Position numbers and translations under genes: made by a program. From Cystobacter fuscus DSM 2262 (GTDB lineage Bacteria > Myxococcota > Myxococcia > Myxococcales > Myxococcaceae): a stretch of DNA of 64,000 bases. The first letter of the stretch is position 1; each line of letters opens with the position of its first letter. The notes below the pieces were generated by a model. That model saw only the letters and a list, made by a program, of their open reading frames with translations, made no database searches and was not told the origin of the DNA. Shown here one piece after another: positions 1 through 9,290 of the stretch. The DNA lies in assembly GCF_000335475.2 (NCBI RefSeq), contig NZ_ANAH02000024.1, forward strand, positions 62,001 through 126,000, given 5' to 3'.

Positions 1-1
1 G

Positions 2-3000
2 GCGTACTGGCGCGGGCGCCTCCAGGAGGCCTGGGAGGGGCAGGGTCAGGTGCTCGTGGACGTGGTGCCCCAGCTCGAGCTCGTCGCGGGCAAGCAACCC
101 CCCGCTCCGGAGCTGCCTCCCTCCGAGGCCCAGCAGCGCTTCAACCGCGTGTTCCGCGAGTTCCTCGGCCTCTTCGCCACCTCGGAGCACCCGCTCGTCC
201 TCTTCCTGGATGATCTGCAGTGGGCCGATCCCGCCAGCCTCCAGCTCCTCCTTCACCTGCTCACCCACGCGGACACGCCGCCCATCCTGCTCATTGGCGC
301 CTACCGCGACAACGAGGTGGGCCCCTGCCATCCCCTGGCGCGCGCGCTCGAGGAGATGCGCACGGCCGGTGCGCGCACGCGGGACGTCCAGCTCGAACCC
401 CTGGGGCTCGAGGAGGTGCGGCAGCTCGCCACGGACGCGATGCCCGGCGCGAACGAGGGGCTCATCGCGCCGCTCTCGGCCCTGGCCCTGGAGAAGACCG
501 GAGGCAACCCCTTCTTCCTCCTGCAGTTCCTGCTGACGCTCCACCAGGATGGACTCCTGGTGCACGCCCCCGACGGCACCTGGAGGTGGGACGAGGACGG
601 AGTCCGGGCCCGGGGCTACTCGGACAACGTCGTCGACTTCATGGTGGGCAAGCTGCGTCAGTTCCCCGCCGGCACCCAGCACCTGCTGCGGCTGGCCGCC
701 TGCGTGGGCAACTCCTTCCCGCTCCAGATGCTGAGCGCGCTCCGCGGCGACACGGAGGCCGCCGAGCTGGAGCGGAACCTGGAGCCCGCCTTCCAGGAGA
801 ACCTGCTGGTGCGCACCGGCGCGGATCAAGGCCGGTTCAGCCATGACCGCATCCAGCAGGCCGCCTATGCCCTCATCGAGGAGCAGGAGCGCAATCTCGT
901 CCACCTGCGGATCGGCCGCATGTTGCTGGCGAACCTGTCCCCGGAGGCCCTGCAGGAGAAGCTCTTCGATGTCGTGAGCCAGCTCAACGCCGGAGCGGAG
1001 CTGCTCCACGATGACGCGGAGCGCCTGCGCGTGGCCCACCTGAACGCCGAGGCGGGCCGGCGGGCCAAGGCCTCGATCGCGCTGCGCTCGGCCATCACCT
1101 ACTTCACCAAGGCCTTCCAGCTCCTGCCCGGCGATCCCTGGGAGACGGAGCCCGTGCTCGCCATCAAGCTGAGCCTGGAGCACGCCAGCTGCAAGTTCAT
1201 GAGCGGCAATGCCGCCGACGCCCTGCAACTGGTGGAGGGGTTCCTGGGCCGCGCCCGCACCCGCGCGGACATCGCGGCGGTGTACTGCCTGAAGACAGAC
1301 ATCCTCATCGGCATGGGCGACATCCAGACCGCCGTGACCTGCCTGCTGGAAGGATTGGCCCTGGTGGGCATGCCCATGTCCCCGCACCCCACCTGGGAGG
1401 AGGTGGAGGCCGCCAACGCGGAGGTGTGGGCCCTGTTGGGAGAGCGTTCCATCGAGAGCCTCGTCGGGCTGCCGCCCATGACCGATCCAGACATGGAGGC
1501 GGTGATGAGCCTCCTGGGCGCCATGTATGCGCCCGCGTTCGTCACGGACACGAACCTGCTCATCCTCCATCTCAGCCGGATGGTCGCGCTCAGTCTCCGT
1601 CATGGCAACACGGCCGCCTCCGTGCACGGCTACTCCTGGTATGGAGTGGTGCTCGGCTCCGCCTTCAAGCGCTACCCGGAGAGCCTCGCCTTCGGCCAGC
1701 TCGCGTGCGACCTCGCCGAGAGCCGGGGGTTCACCGCCCTGAGGGCCAAGGCGCTCTACGGCCTGGAGATCATCAGCTACTGGACCCAGCCCCTGTCCAT
1801 CGGGCTGGGGCTCGTGCGCGAGGCCTTCCAACAGGCGCTCCAGAGCAGTGACAGTCAGATCGCCGGCTACTGCTGCAACCACATCGTCACGGACCGCTTC
1901 CTGCTGGGGCACGATCTGGAGGAGGTCTACCGGGAATCGGTGGCGAACCTGCACTTCACCCGGGGAGCCGACTTCCTGGACTCGGGCGACATCATCTACT
2001 TCACCCAGCGCCATGTGCAGCAGCTGCGCGGTCTCACGGCCTCGTTCGGCACGATGAATGGCGAGGACTTCGACGAGGAGACCTTCGAGGCCGGATTGAC
2101 GCCGCAACGCATGAGCACCATGCGCTGCTGGTATTGGCTCATCAAGGCACAGTCGCGCTACATGAGCGGCGCGTACCAGGAGGCGCTCGAGTGCGCCAAC
2201 AAGAGCGAGGAGCTGAGCTGGTCCTCGCTCGGTCACATCCAGCTGATGGACCTGCACCTCTTCCGCGCCCTGGCCCTGGCCGCCTGCTACGCGCGGATGA
2301 CGCCCGAGAAGCGGCAACAGGCGCTCGCGGAGATACGGCGGCACCAGCAACGACTGGCGGAGTGGGCCCACCACTGCCCCTCGACCTTCCTCGCCCCCGA
2401 GCGGCTCGTCGCCGCGGAACTCGCCCGGCTCACGGGCCAGCGGGACGAGGCGCTCCAGGCCTACGAGCACGCCGTCCAGTCCGCGCGCGAGCACGGCTTC
2501 CTCCAGCGGGCCGCCCTCGCCTACGAGCTGGCCGCGCGCTTCTGGCGCGAGCAGCGCATCCCCACCCTCACCGAGGCCTATGCGCGCAAGGCCCGCGAGG
2601 CCTGGCTGCGCTGGGGGGCGCTGGGCAAGGTGCAGCAACTGGACTCGGAATGGCCCTTCCTGGCCACTCCCGAGGCCGGCGCGCCGAACGTCACGGACAC
2701 CAGCTCGACGCGGATCGACGCGCTCACCCTGGTGAAGGCCCAGCAGGCCATCTCCGAGGAGATCGTCCTCGAGCGGTTGGTGGCCTCGCTGTTGCGCATC
2801 GCCATGGAGAACGCCGGGGCCCAGCGCGGCGCCTTGCTGCTGCCGCAAGGCGACAAGCTCGCGCTCGCGGCGCTCTCGGGCACCGTCTCCGGACAGCCCA
2901 CCACCGGCGGCTCCGAGTCCCACCTGCCATGGACCGTCATCTCCTACGTCAAGCGCACGCGCGAGCACGTGCTCATCGGTGACGCCTCCCAGCCCCATCC

Positions 3001-4120
3001 CTTCTCGTCCGATACCTGGCTCGAGCAGAGCCACGCCCGCTCGGTGCTCTGCCTGCCACTGATGCGCCGGGAGGAGTTCCGCGGGGTGCTGTACCTGGAG
3101 AACACCCTGGCCACCAATGCCTTCACCCCGGGCCGCATCGCGCTGCTCGGCCACCTGGCCTCCCAGGCCGCCATCTCCATCGAGAACGCGCGGCTGTACG
3201 CCGACGTGCAGAACGCCGAGGCCGCCCTGCGCCGCTCCAACGACGAGCTGGAGAAGCACGTGGAGGAGCGCACGCGCGAGCTCAAGCGCACCCAGGTGCG
3301 CCTGGTGGACGCCGCGCGCGCGGCGGGCATGGCGGAGATCGCCGCCAACGTGCTGCACAACGTGGGCAACGTCCTCACCAGCGCCGTCATCAATCTCCAG
3401 ATGGTGCGCGAGACGATGAACGCCTCGCGCCTGGGACGGCTCAAGCAGGTCACCCAACTGCTCGACGAGCACCACGGCGACCTCCCGGGCTTCTTCGCCC
3501 GGGATGTCCGCGGCGCGCAGCTCCCCGGCTACCTGTCCGCGCTCTCCGAGGAGCTCCTGCGCGAGCGCTCCTCGCTCCAGGAGGGCATGGCCGCCATGGA
3601 CAAGCACATCGAGCACATCCGGGCCATCGTCCAGGTCCAGCAGACCTATGCCCACAGCACCCTCGTCACCGAGGAGTGCGACCTCGGGCGGCTCGTGGAG
3701 GATGCCCTGAGCCTCCAGCGGGCCTCGCTCCAGCGCCACGGCATCACCGTCACCAAGGAGCTCGCCCCCGTCCCCAAGGTCTGTCTGGACAAACACAAGG
3801 TGTTGCAGATCCTCATCAACCTCATCAGCAACGCCAAACACGCCATGAACCCCATGCCCGAGCCGCAGCGTCACCTGCGCGTGCGGCTGGACACGGAGGG
3901 CAACACCGCGCGCATCCAGGTCGTCGACAACGGCATGGGCATCATGCCGGAGATTCGCAACCGGCTCTTCGGCCAGGGCTTCACCACACGCACCGGGGGG
4001 CATGGGCTGGGCCTGCACTCCAGCGCGCTGGAGGCGCGCATCCTCGGGGGAAGCATCAGCCTGGAGAGCGAGGGCCCCGGCAAGGGCGCCACGGCCACCC
4101 TCAAGATTCCCCTCTCCTGA
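2..4120 (+). CDS. Multi-domain signalling protein: AAA ATPase/TPR-like/GAF/histidine kinase (5' end outside window)
   Basis: The frame is open from the first bases, so the N-terminus lies upstream. In this family that part is usually a Ser/Thr kinase domain and the ATPase Walker A; neither is visible here. Visible in order: an ATPase Walker B (LVLFLDDLQWADP, about nt 190-230) with winged-helix-like continuation to about 900; a long helical TPR-like stretch (1000-2650); a GAF domain (2730-3190); a short coiled coil (3190-3300); a dimerisation/H-box with His at about nt 3355 (VLHNVGNVLTS); and a HATPase_c domain (3780-4115) with N box LINLISNAKHAM, G1 box DNGMGI and G2 box GHGLGL. It matches the trifunctional kinase/ATP-binding/histidine kinase family common in myxobacteria. 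It presumably senses a cytoplasmic signal, which is unknown. Family identification is firm; function is inferred. Confidence 0.9.
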   Translation, partial: AYWRGRLQEAWEGQGQVLVDVVPQLELVAGKQPPAPELPPSEAQQRFNRVFREFLGLFATSEHPLVLFLDDLQWADPASLQLLLHLLTHADTPPILLIGAYRDNEVGPCHPLARALEEMRTAGARTRDVQLEPLGLEEVRQLATDAMPGANEGLIAPLSALALEKTGGNPFFLLQFLLTLHQDGLLVHAPDGTWRWDEDGVRARGYSDNVVDFMVGKLRQFPAGTQHLLRLAACVGNSFPLQMLSALRGDTEAAELERNLEPAFQENLLVRTGADQGRFSHDRIQQAAYALIEEQERNLVHLRIGRMLLANLSPEALQEKLFDVVSQLNAGAELLHDDAERLRVAHLNAEAGRRAKASIALRSAITYFTKAFQLLPGDPWETEPVLAIKLSLEHASCKFMSGNAADALQLVEGFLGRARTRADIAAVYCLKTDILIGMGDIQTAVTCLLEGLALVGMPMSPHPTWEEVEAANAEVWALLGERSIESLVGLPPMTDPDMEAVMSLLGAMYAPAFVTDTNLLILHLSRMVALSLRHGNTAASVHGYSWYGVVLGSAFKRYPESLAFGQLACDLAESRGFTALRAKALYGLEIISYWTQPLSIGLGLVREAFQQALQSSDSQIAGYCCNHIVTDRFLLGHDLEEVYRESVANLHFTRGADFLDSGDIIYFTQRHVQQLRGLTASFGTMNGEDFDEETFEAGLTPQRMSTMRCWYWLIKAQSRYMSGAYQEALECANKSEELSWSSLGHIQLMDLHLFRALALAACYARMTPEKRQQALAEIRRHQQRLAEWAHHCPSTFLAPERLVAAELARLTGQRDEALQAYEHAVQSAREHGFLQRAALAYELAARFWREQRIPTLTEAYARKAREAWLRWGALGKVQQLDSEWPFLATPEAGAPNVTDTSSTRIDALTLVKAQQAISEEIVLERLVASLLRIAMENAGAQRGALLLPQGDKLALAALSGTVSGQPTTGGSESHLPWTVISYVKRTREHVLIGDASQPHPFSSDTWLEQSHARSVLCLPLMRREEFRGVLYLENTLATNAFTPGRIALLGHLASQAAISIENARLYADVQNAEAALRRSNDELEKHVEERTRELKRTQVRLVDAARAAGMAEIAANVLHNVGNVLTSAVINLQMVRETMNASRLGRLKQVTQLLDEHHGDLPGFFARDVRGAQLPGYLSALSEELLRERSSLQEGMAAMDKHIEHIRAIVQVQQTYAHSTLVTEECDLGRLVEDALSLQRASLQRHGITVTKELAPVPKVCLDKHKVLQILINLISNAKHAMNPMPEPQRHLRVRLDTEGNTARIQVVDNGMGIMPEIRNRLFGQGFTTRTGGHGLGLHSSALEARILGGSISLESEGPGKGATATLKIPLS

Positions 4121-4124
4121 ACGC

Positions 4125-4147
4125 GGGGCCTCCGGACCGGGGGCCCC
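4125..4147 (+). terminator. GC-rich hairpin after the kinase gene
   Basis: GGGGCC and GGCCCC arms flank a short loop a few bases after the stop codon. No T-tract follows, so this is only a possible terminator. The rest of the 225-base gap before the next gene shows nothing recognisable. Confidence 0.3.
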
Positions 4148-4345
4148 GGCCACGGAGAAAGGGAAACCCCTCCTGCTTGGAAATCATCCCTGCTCGCGGA
4201 TTCCACTCGCTGTGCGGGCAACCCGCGTTCCTCCGTCATTCCTGACACCGCGTCTGGAGTTCGGTCCGCGCGTCCAGAACGTGGTGTCTTGCTCTTGTTC
4301 ATGATATGTTTTGAAGACTCCCACTTTCACCAGATGGAGAGGATT

Positions 4346-5074
4346 ATGGGCTCATTGGAAGGGAAGACCGCCCTCATCACGGGCGGCGGCTCGGGTATTG
4401 GTTTCGCCATCGCGGAGCGCTACGCGCGGGAGGGAGCAGAGGTGGTGCTCGCCGGGCGGAGCCAGCAGCGGCTGGACAAGGCGGTGGAAAAGCTTGGCCG
4501 GGCCGCACGCGGCGTGGTGACGGACGTCGCCGACGAGGCCCAGGTCGAGCGGCTCATCGACTCCGTGCCCCGGATCGATCTGCTGGTGACGTGCGCCGGA
4601 GGCGCGGTGTTCGGGCCAGTGGAGCAGGTACCGCGCAAGTCATGGCGTGACCTGTTCGACGCGCGCTTCTTCGGCCAGCTCTCCGCCTGTCATCACGCCG
4701 TCCCGAAGATGCCCCCGGGCAGCGCCATCGTGCTGTGCTCGGGCGTGGCGGGTCATGCGGCCCTGGTGAACTACTCCGGAGGCGCGGCCCTGTGCGGCGC
4801 GGTCAACGCCATGGGGCGTTCGCTCGCGGTCGAGCTGGCCCCCAAGGGCATCCGGGTGAACGTCCTCTCCCCCGGACTGACACGTGGCACCGACATCGAC
4901 TGGCAGGTGGCCCCCGAGAAGATCGACGCGTTCATGTCCAGCCTCATGGAGCGCATCCCCATGAAGCGCACGGCGACGGCGCGCGAAATGGCGGATGCCG
5001 CCTTCTTCCTGGCGACGAATGCCTACGCCACCGGCGTGGTGCTCGACATCGATGGGGGCTGGACGGCGGTCTGA
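4346..5074 (+). CDS. Short-chain dehydrogenase/reductase-like protein with altered catalytic site
   Basis: Rossmann-fold SDR of 242 residues, the usual length for classical SDRs. The N-terminal nucleotide-binding motif TGGGSGIG is at residues 11-18, and the C-terminus is typical (VLDIDGGW). I chose the ATG at 4346 because GGAGAGG lies just upstream; an upstream in-frame ATG at 4289 would add a non-homologous tail. The catalytic Ser (CSG) and Tyr (NYSGGAALCG) are present. However, the Lys of the Tyr-x-x-x-Lys motif is Ala, and the NAG motif reads CAG. It could therefore be a non-catalytic NAD(P)-binding protein or use other chemistry. It has its own transcription unit, about 225 bases after the kinase. 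The substrate is unknown. Confidence 0.85.
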   Translation: MGSLEGKTALITGGGSGIGFAIAERYAREGAEVVLAGRSQQRLDKAVEKLGRAARGVVTDVADEAQVERLIDSVPRIDLLVTCAGGAVFGPVEQVPRKSWRDLFDARFFGQLSACHHAVPKMPPGSAIVLCSGVAGHAALVNYSGGAALCGAVNAMGRSLAVELAPKGIRVNVLSPGLTRGTDIDWQVAPEKIDAFMSSLMERIPMKRTATAREMADAAFFLATNAYATGVVLDIDGGWTAV

Positions 5075-5083
5075 GCCCCGCTC

Positions 5084-5125
5084 GGCGCCGGGGGCGCCAG
5101 TCATTTCCCAGCCACGTGGGAAATG
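5084..5125 (+). terminator. Two consecutive inverted repeats between genes
   Basis: GGCGCC-GGG-GGCGCC (5084-5098) is followed by a perfect 9-base-pair stem CATTTCCCA / TGGGAAATG with a 6-base loop (5102-5125). They lie between the dehydrogenase stop and the lipoprotein start. No T-tract follows. They may terminate the upstream transcript, or the second may be an operator or 5' leader hairpin of the operon at 5146. Confidence 0.4.
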
Positions 5126-5145
5126 CTATCCACCGCCCCCCCATC

Positions 5146-6276
5146 ATGAAGAACACGAATTCCGTCGAACCCTCTCGCCCCTGGAGAAAGTGGAGGGGCC
5201 TGCTCGGCCCGGCGCTCCTGGGACTCGGAATGCAGGGCTGCGCCCCGGAGGATGCCTCCGGGACGGTGATGGCGTACGTCTTCGCGCGCGACGAGGCCAC
5301 GGGCCAGTACGCGCTCGGCCGGCACCCGGTGGAGAACCTGGAGTCCCTGCGGGAGCTGCGCGGTCGCGACGTCGACTTCCGCAGGGGCTCCGAGTTGATG
5401 ACCTCCAGCTACGAGCGCGGCTCGCCCTTCGCGCTGGAGTACACGCGCGAGGCGGACGGCACCCTCGTCCCGGCGGACATGCACTCGCTGTATGCCCTCA
5501 GCCTGTACCGGAGCATGGATCGCACGGCCACGCTGCTGCGCGCCCACGGCCACGTGCCGCGGCGCCGCCTGGACGTCCTCTACTACCCCCGCCTGGACAA
5601 CATCCTCATCGGAGATGGCCGCGCGCAGCTCACCGACAACGCGGCCTACTCCTCCGTGGGGCCGTGCTTCCTCATCGTCCCCTCCTTCCTGATCAACGGC
5701 CTGCCCATGATGCTCAACGAGGGCGTGGTGGCGCATGAGTTCGGGCACGCCGTCATCCAACAGGAGATGTTCGGTGACGCGGAGAGCACGCCGGGGGAGG
5801 GCGACGCCTCCTGGGACACCACCCGCCGCGACCTGTCCGCCATGCACGAGGGCGTGGCGGATCTGTTCGGACTGATTGCCACGGGAGACCCGGACTTCGT
5901 GCTCGCCACCATCGACGCCGACCGCGACATGGCCGAGCCGCGGGACTACACCCAGACGAGGCGGGAAGAGGTCGTCCTGGGAGAGGACTTCGAGCCGCAT
6001 GCCCACGGCTCGCTGCTGGCCCGGGCCGTCTACGAGCTGTGGCCCAAGGACGCCCAGGGCCGCATCTCCCCGGAGGGCCGCTCGCGGCTGCTCACGGCCA
6101 CGCTCGCCACGTTGCGTGAGCTGAAGTTCGAGAAGGACACCTTCACCCTCGCCTCCTTCGCCAACACGCTGGTGACCCACCTGAGCCTCGAGGAGCGCGA
6201 GGCCGCGTGCGCCGTCCTCCTGAAGCGGATGAAGCCCCTGAGCGCCACCCTCACCTCCTGCGAGGTGGCGCCATGA
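5146..6276 (+). CDS. Lipoprotein with gluzincin-type zinc metalloprotease motif
   Basis: 376 residues. The N-terminus is basic and then hydrophobic, ending in a lipobox-like GLGMQGC, so it is probably an exported lipoprotein. HEFGH at residues 197-201 is followed by HEGVADLFG with Glu at 235. This is the HExxH plus downstream E-x-x-x-D arrangement of M4-like zinc proteases (gluzincins). Outside these motifs I recognise no named family. The ATG at 5146 is the first start after the inverted repeats. It overlaps the next gene by ATGA and is the first gene of a three-gene coupled operon with two predicted envelope proteins, which suggests a role in outer-envelope processing (inference). Confidence 0.75.
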   Translation: MKNTNSVEPSRPWRKWRGLLGPALLGLGMQGCAPEDASGTVMAYVFARDEATGQYALGRHPVENLESLRELRGRDVDFRRGSELMTSSYERGSPFALEYTREADGTLVPADMHSLYALSLYRSMDRTATLLRAHGHVPRRRLDVLYYPRLDNILIGDGRAQLTDNAAYSSVGPCFLIVPSFLINGLPMMLNEGVVAHEFGHAVIQQEMFGDAESTPGEGDASWDTTRRDLSAMHEGVADLFGLIATGDPDFVLATIDADRDMAEPRDYTQTRREEVVLGEDFEPHAHGSLLARAVYELWPKDAQGRISPEGRSRLLTATLATLRELKFEKDTFTLASFANTLVTHLSLEEREAACAVLLKRMKPLSATLTSCEVAP

Positions 6277-6794
6277 GCCGCTGGTTCTTGCTCGGCGGGG
6301 TGCTGCTGGCCGGACAGGCCGGTGCCGTTCCCCTTCGCGCGGGCGTGGACGTGGCGCTGCTGCTGCGACAGGAGGCCCCGGGCCATCGCACGGGGCTGCT
6401 CAGCGGAGGCCCGCGCGTCGTGTTCGAGCTGGGGCGCTACCTGGCCCTGTCCGGCGACTACCGCTTCGCCTGGTCCTCCGAGGGCACCGTGGCCCCCGTC
6501 GTCACGCGCTACCACCGCTTCAGCGTGCGTCCAGAGCTGCACCTGCCCGTGCGCACCACGGACTTCGTGCTCGCCGCCGGCCCGGCCCTCACCGTGTTCC
6601 ACTCCTCGCTCGGCGGCGGTGGCACGCACGTGTCCACCACCGCCGCGCGGATTGGCCTCTCCGGCGGCGCCGCGGTGGACATCCACCTCGAGCCCCTCAC
6701 CCTGCGCACCGGCCTGGATCTGGTGTGGGCCGCCCAGCGGATGGATGTCTCCGTGGGCATCGGCGCGCTCTTCACCTTCGGAGGGGAACCGTGA
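6273..6794 (+). CDS. Predicted outer-membrane/secreted protein, second gene of operon
   Basis: 173 residues. The start ATG overlaps the previous stop (ATGA), so the two are translationally coupled. A signal peptide (about residues 1-18, ending AGA) is followed by alternating hydrophobic/polar segments and ends in GIGALFTFGG, which looks like a small beta-barrel. No named family was recognised. It is joined to the next gene by a GTGA overlap. Confidence 0.65.
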   Translation: MSRWFLLGGVLLAGQAGAVPLRAGVDVALLLRQEAPGHRTGLLSGGPRVVFELGRYLALSGDYRFAWSSEGTVAPVVTRYHRFSVRPELHLPVRTTDFVLAAGPALTVFHSSLGGGGTHVSTTAARIGLSGGAAVDIHLEPLTLRTGLDLVWAAQRMDVSVGIGALFTFGGEP

Positions 6795-7522
6795 AGGCCC
6801 TCGCTCTCGTCCCGCTGCTCCTGTGCTCGCCCGCGCTCGCCGCCACCCCACGCAACGCCCTGCTGGACGTGAGCGCGGACGTGCTCGAGCCCGGGGAGTC
6901 CCAGCTCGATCTCTTCTTCGGCCAGCTCGCGTTCGGCGTCCTGCCGCGCGTTCAGCTCTCCAGCCAGGTGGCGCCCTATCTCCTCACCCTGCTCAACCTG
7001 TCCGCCAAGGTGCAGGTGTTGGATCGGCCGGAGCTGCGCGTGTCCGTGGAGGGCGGGGCGTACTGGCTGGCCATCGGCCGGCTCGTCGACGCCAACGTGC
7101 TCTCCATTCCCGTGGCCGTGCGCGGCACGGTGCCCCTCTCGGACAACCTGAATCTCCACCTGGGGGCGGGCTACCATCGCTTCGCCTTCGACTTCGCCGG
7201 GACGTCGACCGATAGCAACGCGCTGCACGTGGAGACCACGCTGGCGCGTCACGACTCGCGCGGCGCCTTCCTGCTCACCGCGAAGGCACCCCTGCTCAAC
7301 ATCCAGCACGCGCGCTCCCAGAGCGCCATCGACAACCGGCCGCTGGAGGGCACGCTCGCGCTGGACGGCATCTCCTCCTGGAGCGTGATGCTCGCGCGCG
7401 ATCACCTCTTCGGGAAGACAGGCCACGTGCGCTTCGGCATCGGCTATCGCCATCGGCCCGGCATCCTCCTGGTCGAGTCGATCGGGCCCGTGGTGCTAAA
7501 CTTCAACCTCTACTGGCGCTGA
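6791..7522 (+). CDS. Predicted outer-membrane beta-barrel protein, third gene of operon
   Basis: 243 residues starting at a GTG that overlaps the preceding stop (GTGA). A clear signal peptide (KALALVPLLLCSPALA) is followed by repeated amphipathic strands. The C-terminus VLNFNLYWR resembles the aromatic-ending last strand of outer-membrane barrels. Bases 7372-7467, coding the penultimate strands, recur twice elsewhere in the window (9009-9104 and 19013-19090), so this gene is the likely parent of those fragments. Function is unknown. It probably works with the two upstream genes. Confidence 0.65.
   Translation: MKALALVPLLLCSPALAATPRNALLDVSADVLEPGESQLDLFFGQLAFGVLPRVQLSSQVAPYLLTLLNLSAKVQVLDRPELRVSVEGGAYWLAIGRLVDANVLSIPVAVRGTVPLSDNLNLHLGAGYHRFAFDFAGTSTDSNALHVETTLARHDSRGAFLLTAKAPLLNIQHARSQSAIDNRPLEGTLALDGISSWSVMLARDHLFGKTGHVRFGIGYRHRPGILLVESIGPVVLNFNLYWR
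7372..7467 (+). repeat. Dispersed repeat, copy A (inside a complete gene)
   Basis: A 96-base segment near the 3' end of the barrel gene. It is about 95% identical to 9009-9104 (5 differences counted, 4 of them synonymous in this frame) and closely similar over 78 bases to 19013-19090. Confidence 0.85.
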
Positions 7523-7611
7523 GCCCCCGGAAAGAGCGCGGCTCATGCCGCCCCAACTCCCTGTCCCAGGCAGCCAACTAGAGGGTACCCGCCCCCTTGA
7601 GTCGAACCCAC

Positions 7612-8952
7612 TCACTGGGGACCGGTCCGCACCTGCCGGGCAGCGCTCCGCGCGGCCATGGCTCGGGCCACCGCGTGAAGCAACGCGCCCGTCCCCACCA
7701 CCGTGGCGGTGGCGAGCAACTGCGTACGAGAGCACCCGGCGAGCAGCAGCAGGCACAGGGATGTCCCGAGCACTGGCACGGCCGCTCCACCCGGCACGGT
7801 GAAGACACGCCGCGCATCCGAGGCCGACTCGCGGCGCAGCGCCAACACCGCCGCGCAGCTCGTTCCGAAGACCATCAATCGGCCCACCGAGCTCGCGGCC
7901 GCGAGTGCCCCGAAGTTGGACGAGAGCGACAGCGCCCAGGCACACGCCGCGAAGAGGGCCACCGCCACGTGCGGGGTGTGGAAGCGCGGATGCAGCCGGG
8001 CGAGCACCGCCGGGAGCTGTCCATGGGAGGCCAGGGCGTGCAACAGCCTCGGGGCGACGAGCAGATTCCCACTGGTGGTGCCCAGCGTGGAGATGACCGC
8101 GCCCAGTCCGATGAGGAGGGCACCCGGGGCTCCGAGGAGCGCCTCGGCCGCCGTGGCCAGGGGAGCCGGGGAGCGGGCGATGTCCGGCACCGCGCGCTGC
8201 GCGACGAACTGGATGGACGCGTACACCCCCGTGGTGAGCAGCAGGGACGCGACGAGCGCCACCGGCAGGTGTCGGCGCGGTGACACCATTTCCTCCGTCG
8301 GAATGCTCGCCGTCTCGAAGCCCCCGAAGGCGAAGACGAGCAGCAGCGCGGCGTCCACCGCACCGCTCGGGGACGGCAGCACCGCCGGGCTGGGTTGCGC
8401 GGCCGGCGCGGAGCACAATCCCACCGCCACGAAGAGGCCGAGCGGCAGCAGCTTGCCGATGGCCAGCAGCACCACGGCCAGCGCTCCCTGGCGGACGCCA
8501 AGCACGTTGAGGCCCGTGAGCGCGAGCAGGGTGAGCGAGATGTACAGCCCCCGCCCCAACGGAGTGGCGAGCCACGGGAGGAGGTGGCCCGCGTAGGCCG
8601 CGCTGGCATGGGAGATGGCCGCCACCGACGCCAGGCGGCTGAGCGCGAAGACCCAGCCCGTCTGGAACCCGATGAAGGGGCCGAACGCCTCGCGCGCATA
8701 GAGGTACGGGCCTCCGTCGCGCTCGAAGCGGCTGCCCAATTCCGCGAAGCACAGGACGATGGCCAGCGTCACCAGCGCCACCCCGAAGTAGGACACCGGG
8801 GCCGCCGCGCCGAACAGCCCCGCCACCTGCGCGGGGAGGGCGAAGATGGCCGAGCCAATCACTCCATTGAGCGCGAGCGCGAGCAGACCGCCCAGGCCGA
8901 TGGCGCGCGTGCGTCTCGCGAGAGGGGGAGAAGGCGTCATGGAGGCGCTCAT
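7612..8952 (-). CDS. APC-superfamily amino-acid permease
   Basis: 446 residues of mostly hydrophobic segments (about 12 membrane helices). The APC-type first helix reads GLGGLLALALNGVIGSAIFALPAQ, followed later by GFETASIPTEEM (helix 6 region), both characteristic of amino acid/polyamine/organocation permeases. The start at 8952 is supported by GAGGT five bases upstream; an alternative ATG lies at 8940. It is an inner-membrane importer or exchanger of an amino acid or amine; the substrate cannot be read from sequence. It converges with the preceding operon across an 89-base gap. Confidence 0.9.
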   Translation of the reverse strand: MSASMTPSPPLARRTRAIGLGGLLALALNGVIGSAIFALPAQVAGLFGAAAPVSYFGVALVTLAIVLCFAELGSRFERDGGPYLYAREAFGPFIGFQTGWVFALSRLASVAAISHASAAYAGHLLPWLATPLGRGLYISLTLLALTGLNVLGVRQGALAVVLLAIGKLLPLGLFVAVGLCSAPAAQPSPAVLPSPSGAVDAALLLVFAFGGFETASIPTEEMVSPRRHLPVALVASLLLTTGVYASIQFVAQRAVPDIARSPAPLATAAEALLGAPGALLIGLGAVISTLGTTSGNLLVAPRLLHALASHGQLPAVLARLHPRFHTPHVAVALFAACAWALSLSSNFGALAAASSVGRLMVFGTSCAAVLALRRESASDARRVFTVPGGAAVPVLGTSLCLLLLAGCSRTQLLATATVVGTGALLHAVARAMAARSAARQVRTGPQ

Positions 8953-9290
8953 ACTACCTCGAGGGGCCGCGCGGCCTCTCCACCGACCGGGCGACGGCGT
9001 CTACCTCGCTCCTCCTGGAGCGTGATGCTCGCGCGTGATCACCTCTTCGGGAAGACGGGCCATGTGCGCTTCGGCATCGGCTATAGCCACCGGCCCGGCA
9101 TCCTCTTTTTTCGGGTTTCCGTGCAAGAACCGCGAGCTGCCTGCGTCCAACAGGGAGAGGGCGAGCGGGGCCACGGGTGGCCGTGGTCGAGGTGCGCGCT
9201 CGCGCTTGTGTCCCTGCGTCCATCCTTCGCACGCGGGGAGACAGGCATGGCCAAGAGCCGCCTACGGGTGGCAACGCTGGAGTGTTCGAC
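8953..9290. other. Intergenic stretch carrying a repeat copy
   Basis: 338 bases between divergent genes. Apart from the dispersed repeat at 9009-9104 and a T-run just after it, nothing functional is seen. Both flanking genes must have their promoters here. Confidence 0.5.
9009..9104 (+). repeat. Dispersed repeat, copy B (gene fragment)
   Basis: About 95% identical to 7372-7467. The reading frame of the parent gene is preserved through the copy and then ends in unrelated sequence, so this looks like a relic of a second copy of the barrel gene. Confidence 0.85.

Noticed and set aside
4289-4345. Earlier start for the dehydrogenase-like protein
   Set aside because: The added residues are not SDR-like and the ATG at 4346 has the good ribosome site.
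7372-7467. Dispersed repeat as an insertion sequence end or REP element
   Set aside because: No inverted repeats, target duplications or transposase accompany it; the copies keep a protein frame, so a duplicated gene fragment explains them better.
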